Below are positions 33,183-45,400 of a stretch of DNA of 64,000 nt, piece by piece. A program made the position numbers and the translations under genes. Under the pieces are notes generated by a model. It was given only the letters and a program-made list of their open reading frames with translations, did no database searches and had not been told where the DNA came from. Origin of the DNA: Pisaster brevispinus. Its lineage: Eukaryota > Echinodermata > Asteroidea > Forcipulatida > Asteriidae. Positions within the stretch are counted from its first letter, which is position 1. Each line of letters opens with the position of its first letter. The DNA is taken from assembly GCA_023634235.1 (NCBI GenBank), contig JAMKCF010000054.1, positions 248,001-312,000 on the forward strand, in the 5' to 3' direction.

Positions 33183-33409
33183 TTAAATACATTTCGAAAT
33201 AAGACTAGATATTATAAATAAGCTTGTACCTCCCATGGACGAGAATTCGTTCTTGAAGCCAAGACTACCACGACCCTCGCCCCTCCTTCGCAATTTAACA
33301 TGTTTGTGGAACCACTGTGAGAACGAGGTTGTGCTGAGTGTGTACAGGATTGGATTGAGGGCGCTATTGATTGGCAAGACGAACACGATGATCCAGCCAT
33401 ACAAGGTTG
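33183..33409 (-). CDS. RXFP1-like: Relaxin receptor TM7 and C-terminal tail exon
   Basis: Encodes YGWIIVFVLPINSALNPILY (TM7 with NPILY in place of NPxxY), TLSTTSFSQWFHKHVKLRRR and a short tail ending at a stop at 33,183. A consensus donor (GGGAG|GTACAAG) at 33,230 inside the exon could instead splice to a further 3' exon, replacing the last residues. The tail is shorter than in vertebrate RXFP1. A LINE endonuclease remnant begins within about 150 bp downstream. Confidence 0.88.
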
Positions 33410-36400
33410 CTGCAATCAGCAAAGAAAAAAGTAAATGTTAGTATTAAGTAAAAATCGACGGACCTCCTGGAGTGCCATGTCCACTTAAACTACTAAATAA
33501 AACTTGGTGAGTTACATTGGCTCATTATCTTGATGAGTTGTATGACACACCTGGAGCTCCGTAACAATCAGACGGTCTCTATAACATCGAAGTGGCCGGT
33601 CCAACTGAGCTATGCATGTGCTATAATACTCGGGATGTGCCATTTTGGAAGTGAATATACTCGACTGTCCGAATCCAATGGTGACCATCCTTATGAAGTA
33701 AATGTCATTCAGTCTTCGACACTTTGTCGAGTTTTAATCTTGGGTCATCAAGCTGACGCATAGATTTCTTGCCAAATGTCAGCGACAAACATTCAAACAA
33801 TTACCGTCATTTTACACTAGTTTCCACTCGCGAAAAGGCCGCCTTCGGCGGCCTTTCCGCGAGGCTGTTAGTTTCCTGTGGTGATTGGTCGAGGTAATTG
33901 TTTGATTGATTCAGAAAATAAAAATAACAATGGAAATGTTGTATTTACTTTAGTACACAGAGAGATACACACACAGACGTGTTGGCAGGAAATAATGAAA
34001 TTGAGCCCATATGTTGTACCATTTAATATCGGCGTAATAATTTATTCATAATGAATGGTCACTGTGCGAACTTGGAGAGAGCGGCCGGGTTTGCGGGTGG
34101 GTTGCAGGCCAGGTTTTGGTGCCGCACGTGATTCGTGCCGCGAGTCAACGTTGTTTTCGTTGTGGATGTTTTCGTAAATCATTAGCCGCGCTTTCATACC
34201 TTGCGTTCGTTCATCCTCTCTAAAAAAAACCATGTGAAATAAATCAAATTTTGAAATACGAAGAAAATAAAAAAAATCATACCCCCGTAGTTTGATCACC
34301 GGACCGAAAAAAGCCGTACGAAAATTTGCAGCCCGATCTATACAACACCTGGGAGTTTTTCTTACACAAACAGACACGTTACTTGCATTAGTATTTGGAT
34401 GGACATATCAACACTGAATTGCAGATTCAATTTGATTTGAGGTTCTGGTCTGTTCAGGTTAAGATCAGACATTTCTCAAAGTGTGATCAGGTTCCCTGTT
34501 GACATAGTTACACTGGAAGTTGTCATTCTCATTCCATACTAGGGCACCAGACTATTTTCCCTTTCAGCCTCTATTTGGTTTCATTGGTTTGAATAGGGGA
34601 AAGCAAGATGGCCGTATCGGGCAAAAGTCAATCATCTTAATAAAGCGCTCACCAGGAATCTTGTAGCTGCATAGTGAGAGAATTTTCAGAATGGCGATGG
34701 GCAGCCAGCAGAGGGCGTCTGTCAGCACAACGAAAAGGAAACGCTTGGCGTAGTTCATGTCGCCGCGTTTGCCGATATTCGTCGTAGCTTTTCTGGTCTT
34801 CTGTATGCTGATAAACATCCCTGATGAAAGAAAGATCATCGTATACATTATAGAGGTTTTTTTATAGTCCGAACAATTTGATAAAGTTTACCCAACTATT
34901 CTGAACGTCGTAAATATGTACTATTTAAAGGACAGTGATCATTCTGTATCCCTTGGTGTTAATTTCTAAAAGATATCTGATTTGTTTTCAAGAGGCTGAT
35001 AGACGTCAATTATTTTTTGAGTATTTTTGAAGATTTAGCAATGGTTCCTTTGGGTGTTTATTTAGTGTGGTGCACCCCTACATTTTCCCAGGGCGTGTTT
35101 GATGCCACCTATATCGTTCCAAAGGCCCTCACTATTTCAACTTTTGATTTTCTTTTGAGTGACGTTACCAGTGTAAGAAACGGCGATAGCAGTGAAGCAG
35201 CTTGCATTCAGCCCGAGGAATACAAAGGCTGAATACTCCCACCCTGGTAGCCATGGGTCGTGAATGTGGAGCGGGAAACACACCCCGTTGCTGCCGTAGA
35301 AGTCGACAAAGTAACCCACGCTGATGAGCGGGATCCACGCTACCAGGGCTCCCAAGAACCAGATAACGGACATGACTACAGTGGCCTCTTTGCTAGTCAA
35401 TCTGTTTATTAACATAATGAACAGAACGAAATTATGCTAAACTTCACCTGCATACCAGTTTTAAATCAATAGTTTCTTTTTTAAGATCTACAATTGTATG
35501 ATATATAGGCTATAAAATGAACTTGAACGCTACCTTAAGAAATACTTAAAAATACCCACGGGTTGTTTCCTAATAAGATTGCTAGATACACCACGGTATA
35601 GAAGGTAGAAGCACTGCAGCACAAAAAGTGCTAGCATTGAGTAACGAGTCGTAATCTTTCTTTTAGGTACATTTGTTCTTTCTTCGAAGGTAGTACATTA
35701 CAATTTAACACACGTCACGGTAATACCAACAATGTACTGCATGATGTGCGCATTATTTGACGTCACCCTCAACATTTTTAAAACAATAATTCCGCGCGCA
35801 CCAAATGAGGGCGGTTTAGATGTAAACACAAAGCACATGGTCTCAGTTTTCATTACCAACACAAAATTACAATCAACCTGTGAAAGGTCTTCAAATGTCT
35901 TATTTTAAATCCGTACCTGTGAAGCCTGTAGGGATACACGATACAAATGAAACGCTCTAGTGATATGAAAGTCAGCATGAAGACTGACACCTCACTAGAA
36001 AACATGGCCAGGAAACCGGCGAATTTACAGGTCGATCCCTGCATCCATTCAAGAGCGTACATGTTGAAGAAATTACGAAACTTGACGTCATGGAAGCCAA
36101 TTATGATGAGGTAAATAGACATGAAGAAATCTGCAGCTGTGGAGGGGCAAAAGATAGACAATTATTACAATATGGAGCAATGTGGTGCATCCTGGAATGG
36201 GATGGGGGTTTTCGGAACTCGGGAAACTCAATGGTCAAGTCATAGGTCTGCTGTGCCAGTGTTTAATAACGCAAATAAAAAAAATTAAAATAAAATAAAA
36301 ACAAATCTAGAAACAGTTGAGACTACCACAGTGTTTAAAAGAGTAACGTACAATGACACCAAATGCAAACAAAGCCAATAAACACCCCTTAAAAAAACAA

Positions 36401-39400
36401 AACAAAAAACAAACACAAACAAAAACAAACAAACAAACAAACAAACAAACACACCAACAAACAGACAGACAGACAGACAGACAGCCCTCTTTACGAGAGC
36501 GACATTGTGGGCTTTCCCCAGGTGTTGTCTATGATCCCTTTTCTTTTATCTTTCCTGTTAAAAACATTGTGGGCTTCAACCCACAATGTCAAAAAACCCC
36601 ACAACTACAGTTCCTACCTAAAACTCACCCCACAATGTCTCTCATACGCCCAGACGGACATGCTTAGGAGAGCTACAATGTGGGCTTTCCACAGGTGTTG
36701 TCTATGATCCCTATTCTTTAATCTTTCCTGTTAAAAACATTGTGGGCAGAGCCCCACAATGTAAAAAAAGCCCACAACTACACATCCTACCTAAAACTCA
36801 CCCACAATGTATCTCTCGTCCGCCCGGACAGACAGACAGCCCGACAGACAGACAGACAAACAAACAAACAAACAAACAAACAATCAAACAATCAAACAAC
36901 CAGAACCCCTCAGACCCCCACCTCGAATAAAACAGTGAGCAGAAACAGAATCAGTGAGATTAAATTAATGTTTTGAAGAGTATAATGCCCCATTCGAACA
37001 CAGCAAACAAAAATCCAGCGTGTGAAAATAACTTCGTCTTTTGTACAAAAAAAGAAACAAGAAACAAACAGTTTCTAAAGTTTAAAGTGATGAATAGGAA
37101 TGATTGGAAAACAAATAAATAGCACAACATGGCGAAACACGAAATGCATATGTCGGACGTAATAAGATGTTTTAGAAAAATGAAATCATAACAAGCAACT
37201 CCGGTAAGAATTGATCAAAGCATTGCAATGCCCCCCAAAATAGGCTCCTTTTCGAAATAATTTATTCGTCATTTAAAATGTGAACCTTTGGTACGAGACT
37301 TGAACAGGCAGACGGGGCCTAAGCCTAAACCCAAGCCGTGGATTCAAAAGGGGCGGATGAAATGTACGGTGTCCCAGATATACCAGGAAACTAATACACT
37401 AAAATACACGAACAATTTGCCTAACTCTAGTAAATTCAACTCAGGTACAAAAGGAAAAGATGTAACAATGGGTGGCTATAAGGGTGACCTGTACTTCACA
37501 GGACAATTCCAGGCAGCCACGTTTCGTACTTCAAATTGTCAATGTAAAACATAAAATCTAATTATATTGAAAATAAACAACATCAAGATAAGATTTGCAA
37601 ATATTTTTTCTTGTGCATCTTTTTATGTAGACAAAACGGAAAATTTGGTATCTTTATAATTATCAGTGAACTCACTATAATAAACTGCCAGCCCTTGCCA
37701 AAAAATAAATCCAGGGTGCGCCGCAATTCTGATTGGGATCGGTACCTAAATTCTATAGAGAGTACTTTATCATAAAGAGGCTGCAAAACATTTTGGTGAA
37801 ATGAATACCTTCAAGAACAATGTTGAAAGCATGACACTCCAATGAACCGATTTAATGATCTTTATGCCGTGGATTCAACTTGTTCTCACGCAAACACACA
37901 GCTAGCTAGGAAGATTGTGCTTCAACATTAGTCCGACAGAATAAAAATAACTTTTTGATCTAATCAAACTAAAACAAACTAAGACAAACCAATGACAAGT
38001 ATTTACAAAGGCTTGTGCATTTGATCGAAGCATACTGTATTCAGATTACTGTGTTCCTGGATTATCTAGCTGGCTCTTTTACAGCTAAAGAAAAGCTCTT
38101 TTTAATACACGATTTACAGAGTTTTTCTTAAAGTGTTGAATTCTGACTCGGTCCTTAGTTTAAAACCAAGCTACGAAGATTGGTCTCATCTTACAATGTT
38201 TATCTGTACAGCAGCCTTTAATACTGACAAACTAATACTGACTGTCATGACAAGGACATCTAAATTGAGAACGTGCTCAATCGCTAGCGTGAACCAACCG
38301 AAAGATTTCCCTAGGGGCTTTCGTCACAGACATCGGACGCTCTAAAGCGAACTTTGAGTATACTTGTTGGGGCAAGTCCTGTTTGCTTACAATGTTTGTC
38401 TTTCACACACATATTTTTGTTTGCGTTTACCCCATGCACTTATTTATTGAAGTAGTAGTCACTTGACCTACCCTCTATAGCTATTTGTTTTTCTCTTCAC
38501 ATGCTTGAATAAATCAAAAGTCTCGCAAACAATTTTATTGTTATTTATATTTTTATTTTAGACTCACGATAAGGGAATCGAAGGCTAACATGAAATGTTC
38601 ACAACTGTGATCAGAGTTTGCCGACGAATTACTGGTCCTAGACAACTCGATTTAAAATTTAGTATTCTTTACAGGTAGTAGGCCTAGGCATCAGTTATGA
38701 CTTAAAAAAAAAAAAAATAAATAAAAAAAATAAATAAATAAATACTAATGAAAAAAAAATACAACAAAAAATTACATAAAAAATATAACTTATAAATAAA
38801 AACAAACAAGTAAAACAAGCCAACAGTTGGGATATCACAAGCATTTTACAGTGCGACGAAAGTTGAAATTACGTAATCCAAATCCCTGTAGCGTGGAATA
38901 TACTTTGGGCTAGTGGAGGGTTGCACATTGCTAGAAGATTGAACTATATTGCTTTTAATTCTTTAGCCGTTAACCAATTTATGGCTTTGACTGTAACTAT
39001 GGGAGATCGCTGCAAAAGCCTATTCATCATCAATGATGCAGCTGAAGCCAACCACAGCAGCCACTAGCTTAAAAACCACTGTCCCAATTAATGGCTTTGG
39101 CTGTAACTATGGGGCGATCACTGCAAAAGCCTAATGATCAAAGATGCATCATCATCATCATCCTTCGGCTGCGGAGCTGGCGACTGCAAGTTTCCTCCAA
39201 CTACGACGATCTTGGGCAAGTGTTGCGATTTGGTACGATCGTAGCATGCCTTCATCATCTCCAAACAGGCGTTGAACATATGTCAGGAATGATGTGTGTT
39301 GCCTTCCTCGTCTTCTTTTCCCATAGGTCGGTGTATATAGAGCGTATATCTTTACATGTTCATCATCTCGCATTCGGAGTATGTGCCCAAGGAACTTGAG

Positions 39401-42400
39401 CTGCCGAGTTCTTACACGCTCCACAAGAGGGTTTGAGTTAGTCATAGTGTAGATGGTGGCATTGGTGACATGGTCAGTACGCTTGATATTGAGCATAATG
39501 CTATAACAAGAGGTAGCAAAAGCATTTATTTTACTTTCCATGTCTTTGGAGATGACCCAAGACTCACATCCATAAAGGAGAATTGTGACGCACATGGTGC
39601 TGAACAACCTCACTTTGGTGGTTACGGGTAAGGAGGGGCTTCTCCACAACTGCTCCAACTTCCAAAAAAGCCGTCCAAGCAAGTGCCTTGCGTCTTTTAA
39701 GATCTGTTGCGCTCGATGCCACCATAGATCCCAGATATCTGAAATCAGTCACATGCTTGAATGGACTGCCATAGACTTGAAGTGCAGGTCGGGGGTCACA
39801 GTTTGACGTGATGTATTCTGTCTTGGGTTCACTTATAACTAGCCCAATATATTTTGCTGCTGAGGCTGTCCTAGATAACTGTTCCTGGGCCCGTGGTAAG
39901 CTAGACTCTAGAAGGGCGATGTCGTCAGCAAAGTCCAGATCATTAAGCAGCTTTGCTGGATATCTCCTAGACTGACGGGGATGTTTTACAACTCCAGAAT
40001 CCATACCAGCTGTGGCTTTCTTTAGGAGGTAGTCAACGACTATGATGGACATGAAAGGAGTAAGTACATCACCCTGCAAAACTCCAGTGGATACATCAAA
40101 AGGCTCTTTTTTCTGAGATATTTCCATCCACCATTATAGCGCTTCGAGAATTAACATACAGGGCTTTGAATGGCACTGACCACTGCTTTGGGTATACCAT
40201 AGTGGCGTAATATGGAAAACATAACAGCTCTGTTGATGGAGTCAAAGGCTTTCTTAAAGTCAACAAAAGTGACAGAAAGGGGAAGTTGTTTGTCTTTAAA
40301 TCCCTCCATAACCCTTCGAAGGATGTGTATCTGCTGTGCGCAACAGCGGCCTGGACGGAAGCCGGCTTGGTTGTTCCTCAGTATTGGATCAACAATGGGC
40401 CGGATTCTGTTGTATAGAATTTTATTGAAAACTTTTGCAGTTATTGACATGACAGTAATCCCCCTGTAGTTATTCATGAGAGAGAGATCCCCTTTCTTGG
40501 GTACTGGTACGATAACATTTGTGGTCCACTGATATGGTGGTGTCAATGTCGTATACACCTCAGCACAGAAAGCATGGATGATGTCTATCATCTGATCACC
40601 TCCACTCTGAAGAGCTTCAGCAGTTATTGCACAATCGAGACCTGCTGCCTTGTTGGTTTTCATAGCTCGTATGGATTGGCTGTCTCATCCCGAGAAGGTG
40701 GGTCAGTAATGATGGGCAAGTCCTTTGCAGCAGGTGGAGGTAGTTCAGATGGTGGGCCATCATCATTGTTGAGTAAGGAGCTGAAACATTCTCTCCATTC
40801 AGTAAGCAGTTCTGTGTCACTAGCAGGGGCTGTTCCGTCTCTCTTTCTGATTTTAGCACTCTGTCTCTTGTTCTTCCCTGAGAGGTTATTGATTATTTTC
40901 CATGTGGTTGTGTAGTGTCCCAACTCATCAGCTAACTTAAGATGATCTACCTGCTTGCTGAGAGCAGCAGTTTCATCCCTCTTATATGATTCGTTGAGGC
41001 AGGAGTTAAGTTTCCTCCATTTCTCCCTTGATTGGTGTGATTTTGATACTGAGAACCTCTTCTTGGCCTTATCCCGTTCTTCCTTAAGTTTCAGGGTCTT
41101 ATTTGACACCCAGCTTGGCATTCCACATGGTCTGCATTTCCCAACCACATTTACGGCCACTTCTTTCACAGTGTTTTCAAAGCTGTCATACCGTTCAGAA
41201 ATTGTTGAGGTCTTCTTGGAGTGCTTCAAATCTGTTGGATAGTTCTAGTTTGAACTTCTCTTTTGTTGCAGGATCTTGCAGCCTTTTTCCAGTTGAACTT
41301 TGGTCGTCTGCATGGCTTTTCTTTTGTGGTTCCAAGACTGGTGACTAGGGTGATGCTGACAATGCGATGGTCAGAGTCTAATTCCACAGAATTGAATCCA
41401 CGGCAATTACGTAGAGAGTTAACCAACTTGTTGTTTATCAAAATGTGATCTAGCTGATGTTTTGAGCCTGCCGGATGAGACCAAGTCCAGAGTCAGGATC
41501 TAGGCTGGGGGAATCTCATTTGTGCGAGACGCAAGTTGTTCTCTTCACACATGGTGACTAGTCGTTCACCATTGTCGTTTGTGTTCTCATAGAAGCAGTG
41601 GTGTCCTACAACAGAAGGATGAGCTGAATGGCTGTCATGTCCAACTCTAGCGTTGAAATCACCTAGAACTAGGTGGATGTTATGCCTCTTGACTTGATCT
41701 AAATGGTCATTCAGGGAAGTATAGAAAGCTTCCTTGTCTGGCATGGCAGAGCACTCTGTTGGAGCATACACAGTGGTTACTGTTAAATGGGGATTTCCAA
41801 AGAATGTTGCTGGAATTCTGTTTGTGACGACTTGAACGTTCTGCAGACATTTATAGATGTGTTTAGACATGAGTAGTCCAACGCCCCCTGTCTCCTGTCG
41901 TTGACTGAACCGTAGACAAAGTACCCAGTTCTTATCATCCGACCACAGCTCTTCAATTGGGTTGGTGGTAATTAGTCGATGCTCCTGTATGCCGACAATG
42001 TCAGTCCCTGCATAAGCACAACCCATGAAAAGTTGATGGGATTTCCCTTGTTGGTATAGAGTACGAACGTTGTAGGTAGACACAACAAGGGGTTTGAAGG
42101 TTGGCAGACGGCACTTATCAAGACCAACAGTCCGTGGTGGTGTTCCGGTTCCCCACTGGCCCGTCATGGAGTCATTGTTAGACGGCCGCCCAACTGCATT
42201 CGATGTAGTATTTAGTTTCTTTCTTGTAGTTTTTGTAATCATTTCTTTGCCAGAATTATTTTAGTCCAGGTCTGGCAAACTGGACGGTTGATTGGCCCTG
42301 AACAGCTCGTTTCCGGAGGCAACAGCAGCCGAGCTCTACAAAATATGATGTAGTTCGCCCCTGGCCTGGAACACGTTAGCCAGTGGTGATTGTATGACTG

Positions 42401-45400
42401 GAAGTGACGTATTCAGCACTTATGTGTAGGTGGGCTGCCAACCAAGGCTACGGACCCCACCTGTCCGAGTTTGGGATCAGAGTATCACTCTCCAAGGTGG
42501 ACCACCTCCCATTGTTAACGAGCTGTCTGTTTTTTAGACGCCATAGATCCGCCTGCACACCTCTGCCCACAGTTTTAAAAACAGGGATCGACACGAGAAG
42601 CTGGGCAGTAGGAATTTGGATAGGAGAGGCTATCTGAGACGCAGACCTTTTGGGGAATTTCATGGATATAGGGATGCTTAGTCCCCCCATACCGCCCCAG
42701 TCCTTTACTAACCCTTTTGATCCCCCAAGGATGCAGCTGAAGCCAACCACCGCAGCCACTAGCTTAGAAAAGCACTGTCCCAATTTATGGCTTTAGCTGT
42801 ATCTATGGGGCGATCACTGCAAAAGCATAATCATCAAGGATGCAGCTGAAGCCAACCACCGCAGACACTAGCTTAAAAAGCACTGCCCTAATTTATGGCT
42901 TTGGCTGTAACTATGGGGCGATCACTGCAAAAGCATAATCATCAAGGATGCAGCTGAAGCCAACCACCGCAGACACTAGCTTAAAAAGCACTGCCCTAAT
43001 TTATGGCTTTGGCTGTAACTATGGGGCGATCACTGCAAACGCCTAATCATCAAGGATGCAGCTGAAGCCAACCACCGCAGACACTAGCTTAAAAAGCACT
43101 GCCCTAATTTATGGCTTTGGCTGTAACTATGGGCGATCACTGCAAAAGCCTAATCATCAAGGATGCAGCTGAAGCCAACCAGCGCAGCCACTCACTTAAA
43201 AGTACTGTCCCAATTTCATAGAACTGCTCAGGCACATTACAGATCGAAATGTTTCTGCTTAGACGAAATATGCAGGATACCTGTCACGGATTGTACATGT
43301 GACACGGCATTTTGGTTGGTAACTTTATTCTGGTAAGCATAATATTGATGTGCCTAGCTACTTTTTGTGCTTAAGCAACAAACAGACATGATATCCACTT
43401 ACTGCACAGATTGATGACTACTAATGAGTGTATACGGTTCTCAGCTTTCATCATAAATCGACTGATCAGGACACCCACATTACCAAAGAAGCAAAGCAGA
43501 GCAATGGTCCAAACTGACACCCGTAATATTCCATCCTTCAGTAGGTCTTCAAATGAAGAAATACCATCGGACCTCGGGGTGCAAGTTCGCACGTGGGGAG
43601 CGTAACGGCAATAGTCAAACTTTGAAAATTCACTGTGAACATGAAACAAAGGTTCAAAAATTAGCACACAAAGCATCTGCATGTTGTTTCAAGAGAGAAG
43701 ACTCGCTATTGGTTCAGTCGTGTCTTCTTATTAATGAACTAAACGTCCCAGCGAGTACTTGTTCGGTGAAAAGGAAGGCCGGACAAACTTGATACCAAGG
43801 GTGAGGAAAGTTATTAAGTTAGATAGGGACTGAAAACACAATTTACGTGCTAGACGCCAATCCAGGGGATTACATCAGCAGAGAAAATTTCTACAACATT
43901 CTTAGGAAAAAGTGATTGTTTTCGAATTGTTTTTGACAGATAATCCTAATTTATTTTGCTCTTAAAGTTTCACTTGATTATTGTAATATAATATTCTTTT
44001 CAAGTTTGCTTGTCCCCACCTCCAAATGTTTTATTTGGAGAGGTGTCCCTATTTTTCATTCTCACTGCGATTTTACATTTTTATTGAACCAATCCCAATT
44101 CAAAGTGAGTCAATTTTCTAAAGCTAAGCTGTAACACAATACATAAACGACGTTTATTAACTCGTTGCAATATTTACTTACATATGCTGAAGGCTCGATA
44201 GTCCCTTGAACATCCGAGAGTTGATATTATTGATAGTGATTTCTTTTAAATCCCTGGAAAAAATCGTTTAACAGTAAGTGCTGCTTGGATTTACACAAAT
44301 ATATAATTTGTTTTATTTATTTATTTATGTTGGTTCCAACTATGTTTTTCACTATTTACAACTCAAAATTTCTTCCCATCAACTAATTAAAATATGGGAG
44401 ATTGATATTGTAGTGGAAAATAAACGTCAGAAAAATAACATAAGATTTAAATTTAAAGACAATTCAATGGATTTTTGATTATCGCAAGAAAAATTTAATT
44501 TACCGTTTCCCTGAGTCGACTGGTACCGTCACCAAGGCTGTAAACCCGATTAGACTAGCCGCAGTCACTCTTGAGTGACGGTGGCTTTAGGACCACCTAA
44601 AAAGTTGATTCCTTTTTTATTTACGGACTTGTTGTGTCGTGTATTTGTTGAAAACCAGCGGATGGGAACGGTATTTCTCTATCCCAATCAAAGATGTCTC
44701 AACCCTTTGTATAGAATAAAACAATGATTCCAGCGCTCTAATGTTTAAGATAATGTAGGACATCATCTCCCAGTGTGCAACAGAAACTCCGATCTGATTC
44801 GTAACATTAGTACTGTCTTCCAAATGAGGAAGCGGAAGATGCAAACTGCTCCTCCAACCAAAGGACCTCCTACATTGAAAGTTAAACCTAGACTGAGCTA
44901 GATTAAATAACTATTATCTTAATATGGAGAACCCGATAATGATAAATGTTATACGTGTTTTGATTTCTCATGGAACATTTTAAAGTCCTGGCTAACAAAA
45001 AGGCAGATTGAAAAGGTTTTCAAAAGATGGTCATCAAACCGATCGCAATATAAGTAAAGTATTTGTTTTTTAAATAAGTGACAATTGCACAAATATGGAA
45101 ATGGCAAAAAAAAAAACGATTATCAAAAATTGAAACTGTTGATATTGATGCGACTGATATAACTTACAAAACGTCTATTTCGTTGAGGCCATCGAAAAGA
45201 TCCTCAGGCAGGGATGTTGCTGGGTTGAAGCCGATATGCCTGAGAATTGGGAAAACAAAAATCCAATAACTGTAAAACGAGCAGAGTGATGGGGTCAAGC
45301 ACTGTTTCAAAAATCTGGAATCAATGATCTTTTCAGTGGGGTTTCAATCTGAGAGCTCATTAATAACATTTTTCCCGGTTCCAATTCTCAAGTGAAAACA

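Larger units (their letters stand above)
39140..42726 (-). mobile_element. RTE-type LINE with endonuclease and reverse transcriptase, disrupted
   Basis: Minus-strand element of about 3.6 kb. The apurinic-type endonuclease (41,493-42,242) has VSTYNVRTLY, GIQEHR, VYAPTEC and LGDFNARVG; its end (LDHILI, SDHRIVSI) lies in the next frame at 41,226-41,490. The linker is at 40,660-41,229. The reverse transcriptase is split over 40,151-40,663 (AAGLD, PVPKKGD, NYRGIT, QAGFRPGR, FVDFKKAFDS), 39,564-40,127 (GVLQGDVLTP, DLDFADDIALLE) and 39,158-39,682 (LLYGCESW, RRRGRQ). Four or five frame breaks make it inactive as it stands. The 3' end is a short (GAT)n tail, as in RTE elements. About 480 bp of 5' leader precede the first ATG. 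Nearly all domains are present, so it is a full-length or almost full-length young copy. Confidence 0.88.

Noticed and set aside
33820..33865. Intrinsic (bacterial-type) terminator
   Set aside because: The stem-loop has no T run in a prokaryotic gene context and lies in an animal intron.
37288..37554. 88-codon Lys/Pro/Thr-rich open frame
   Set aside because: No recognised domain and no exon boundaries; likely chance frame in a receptor intron.
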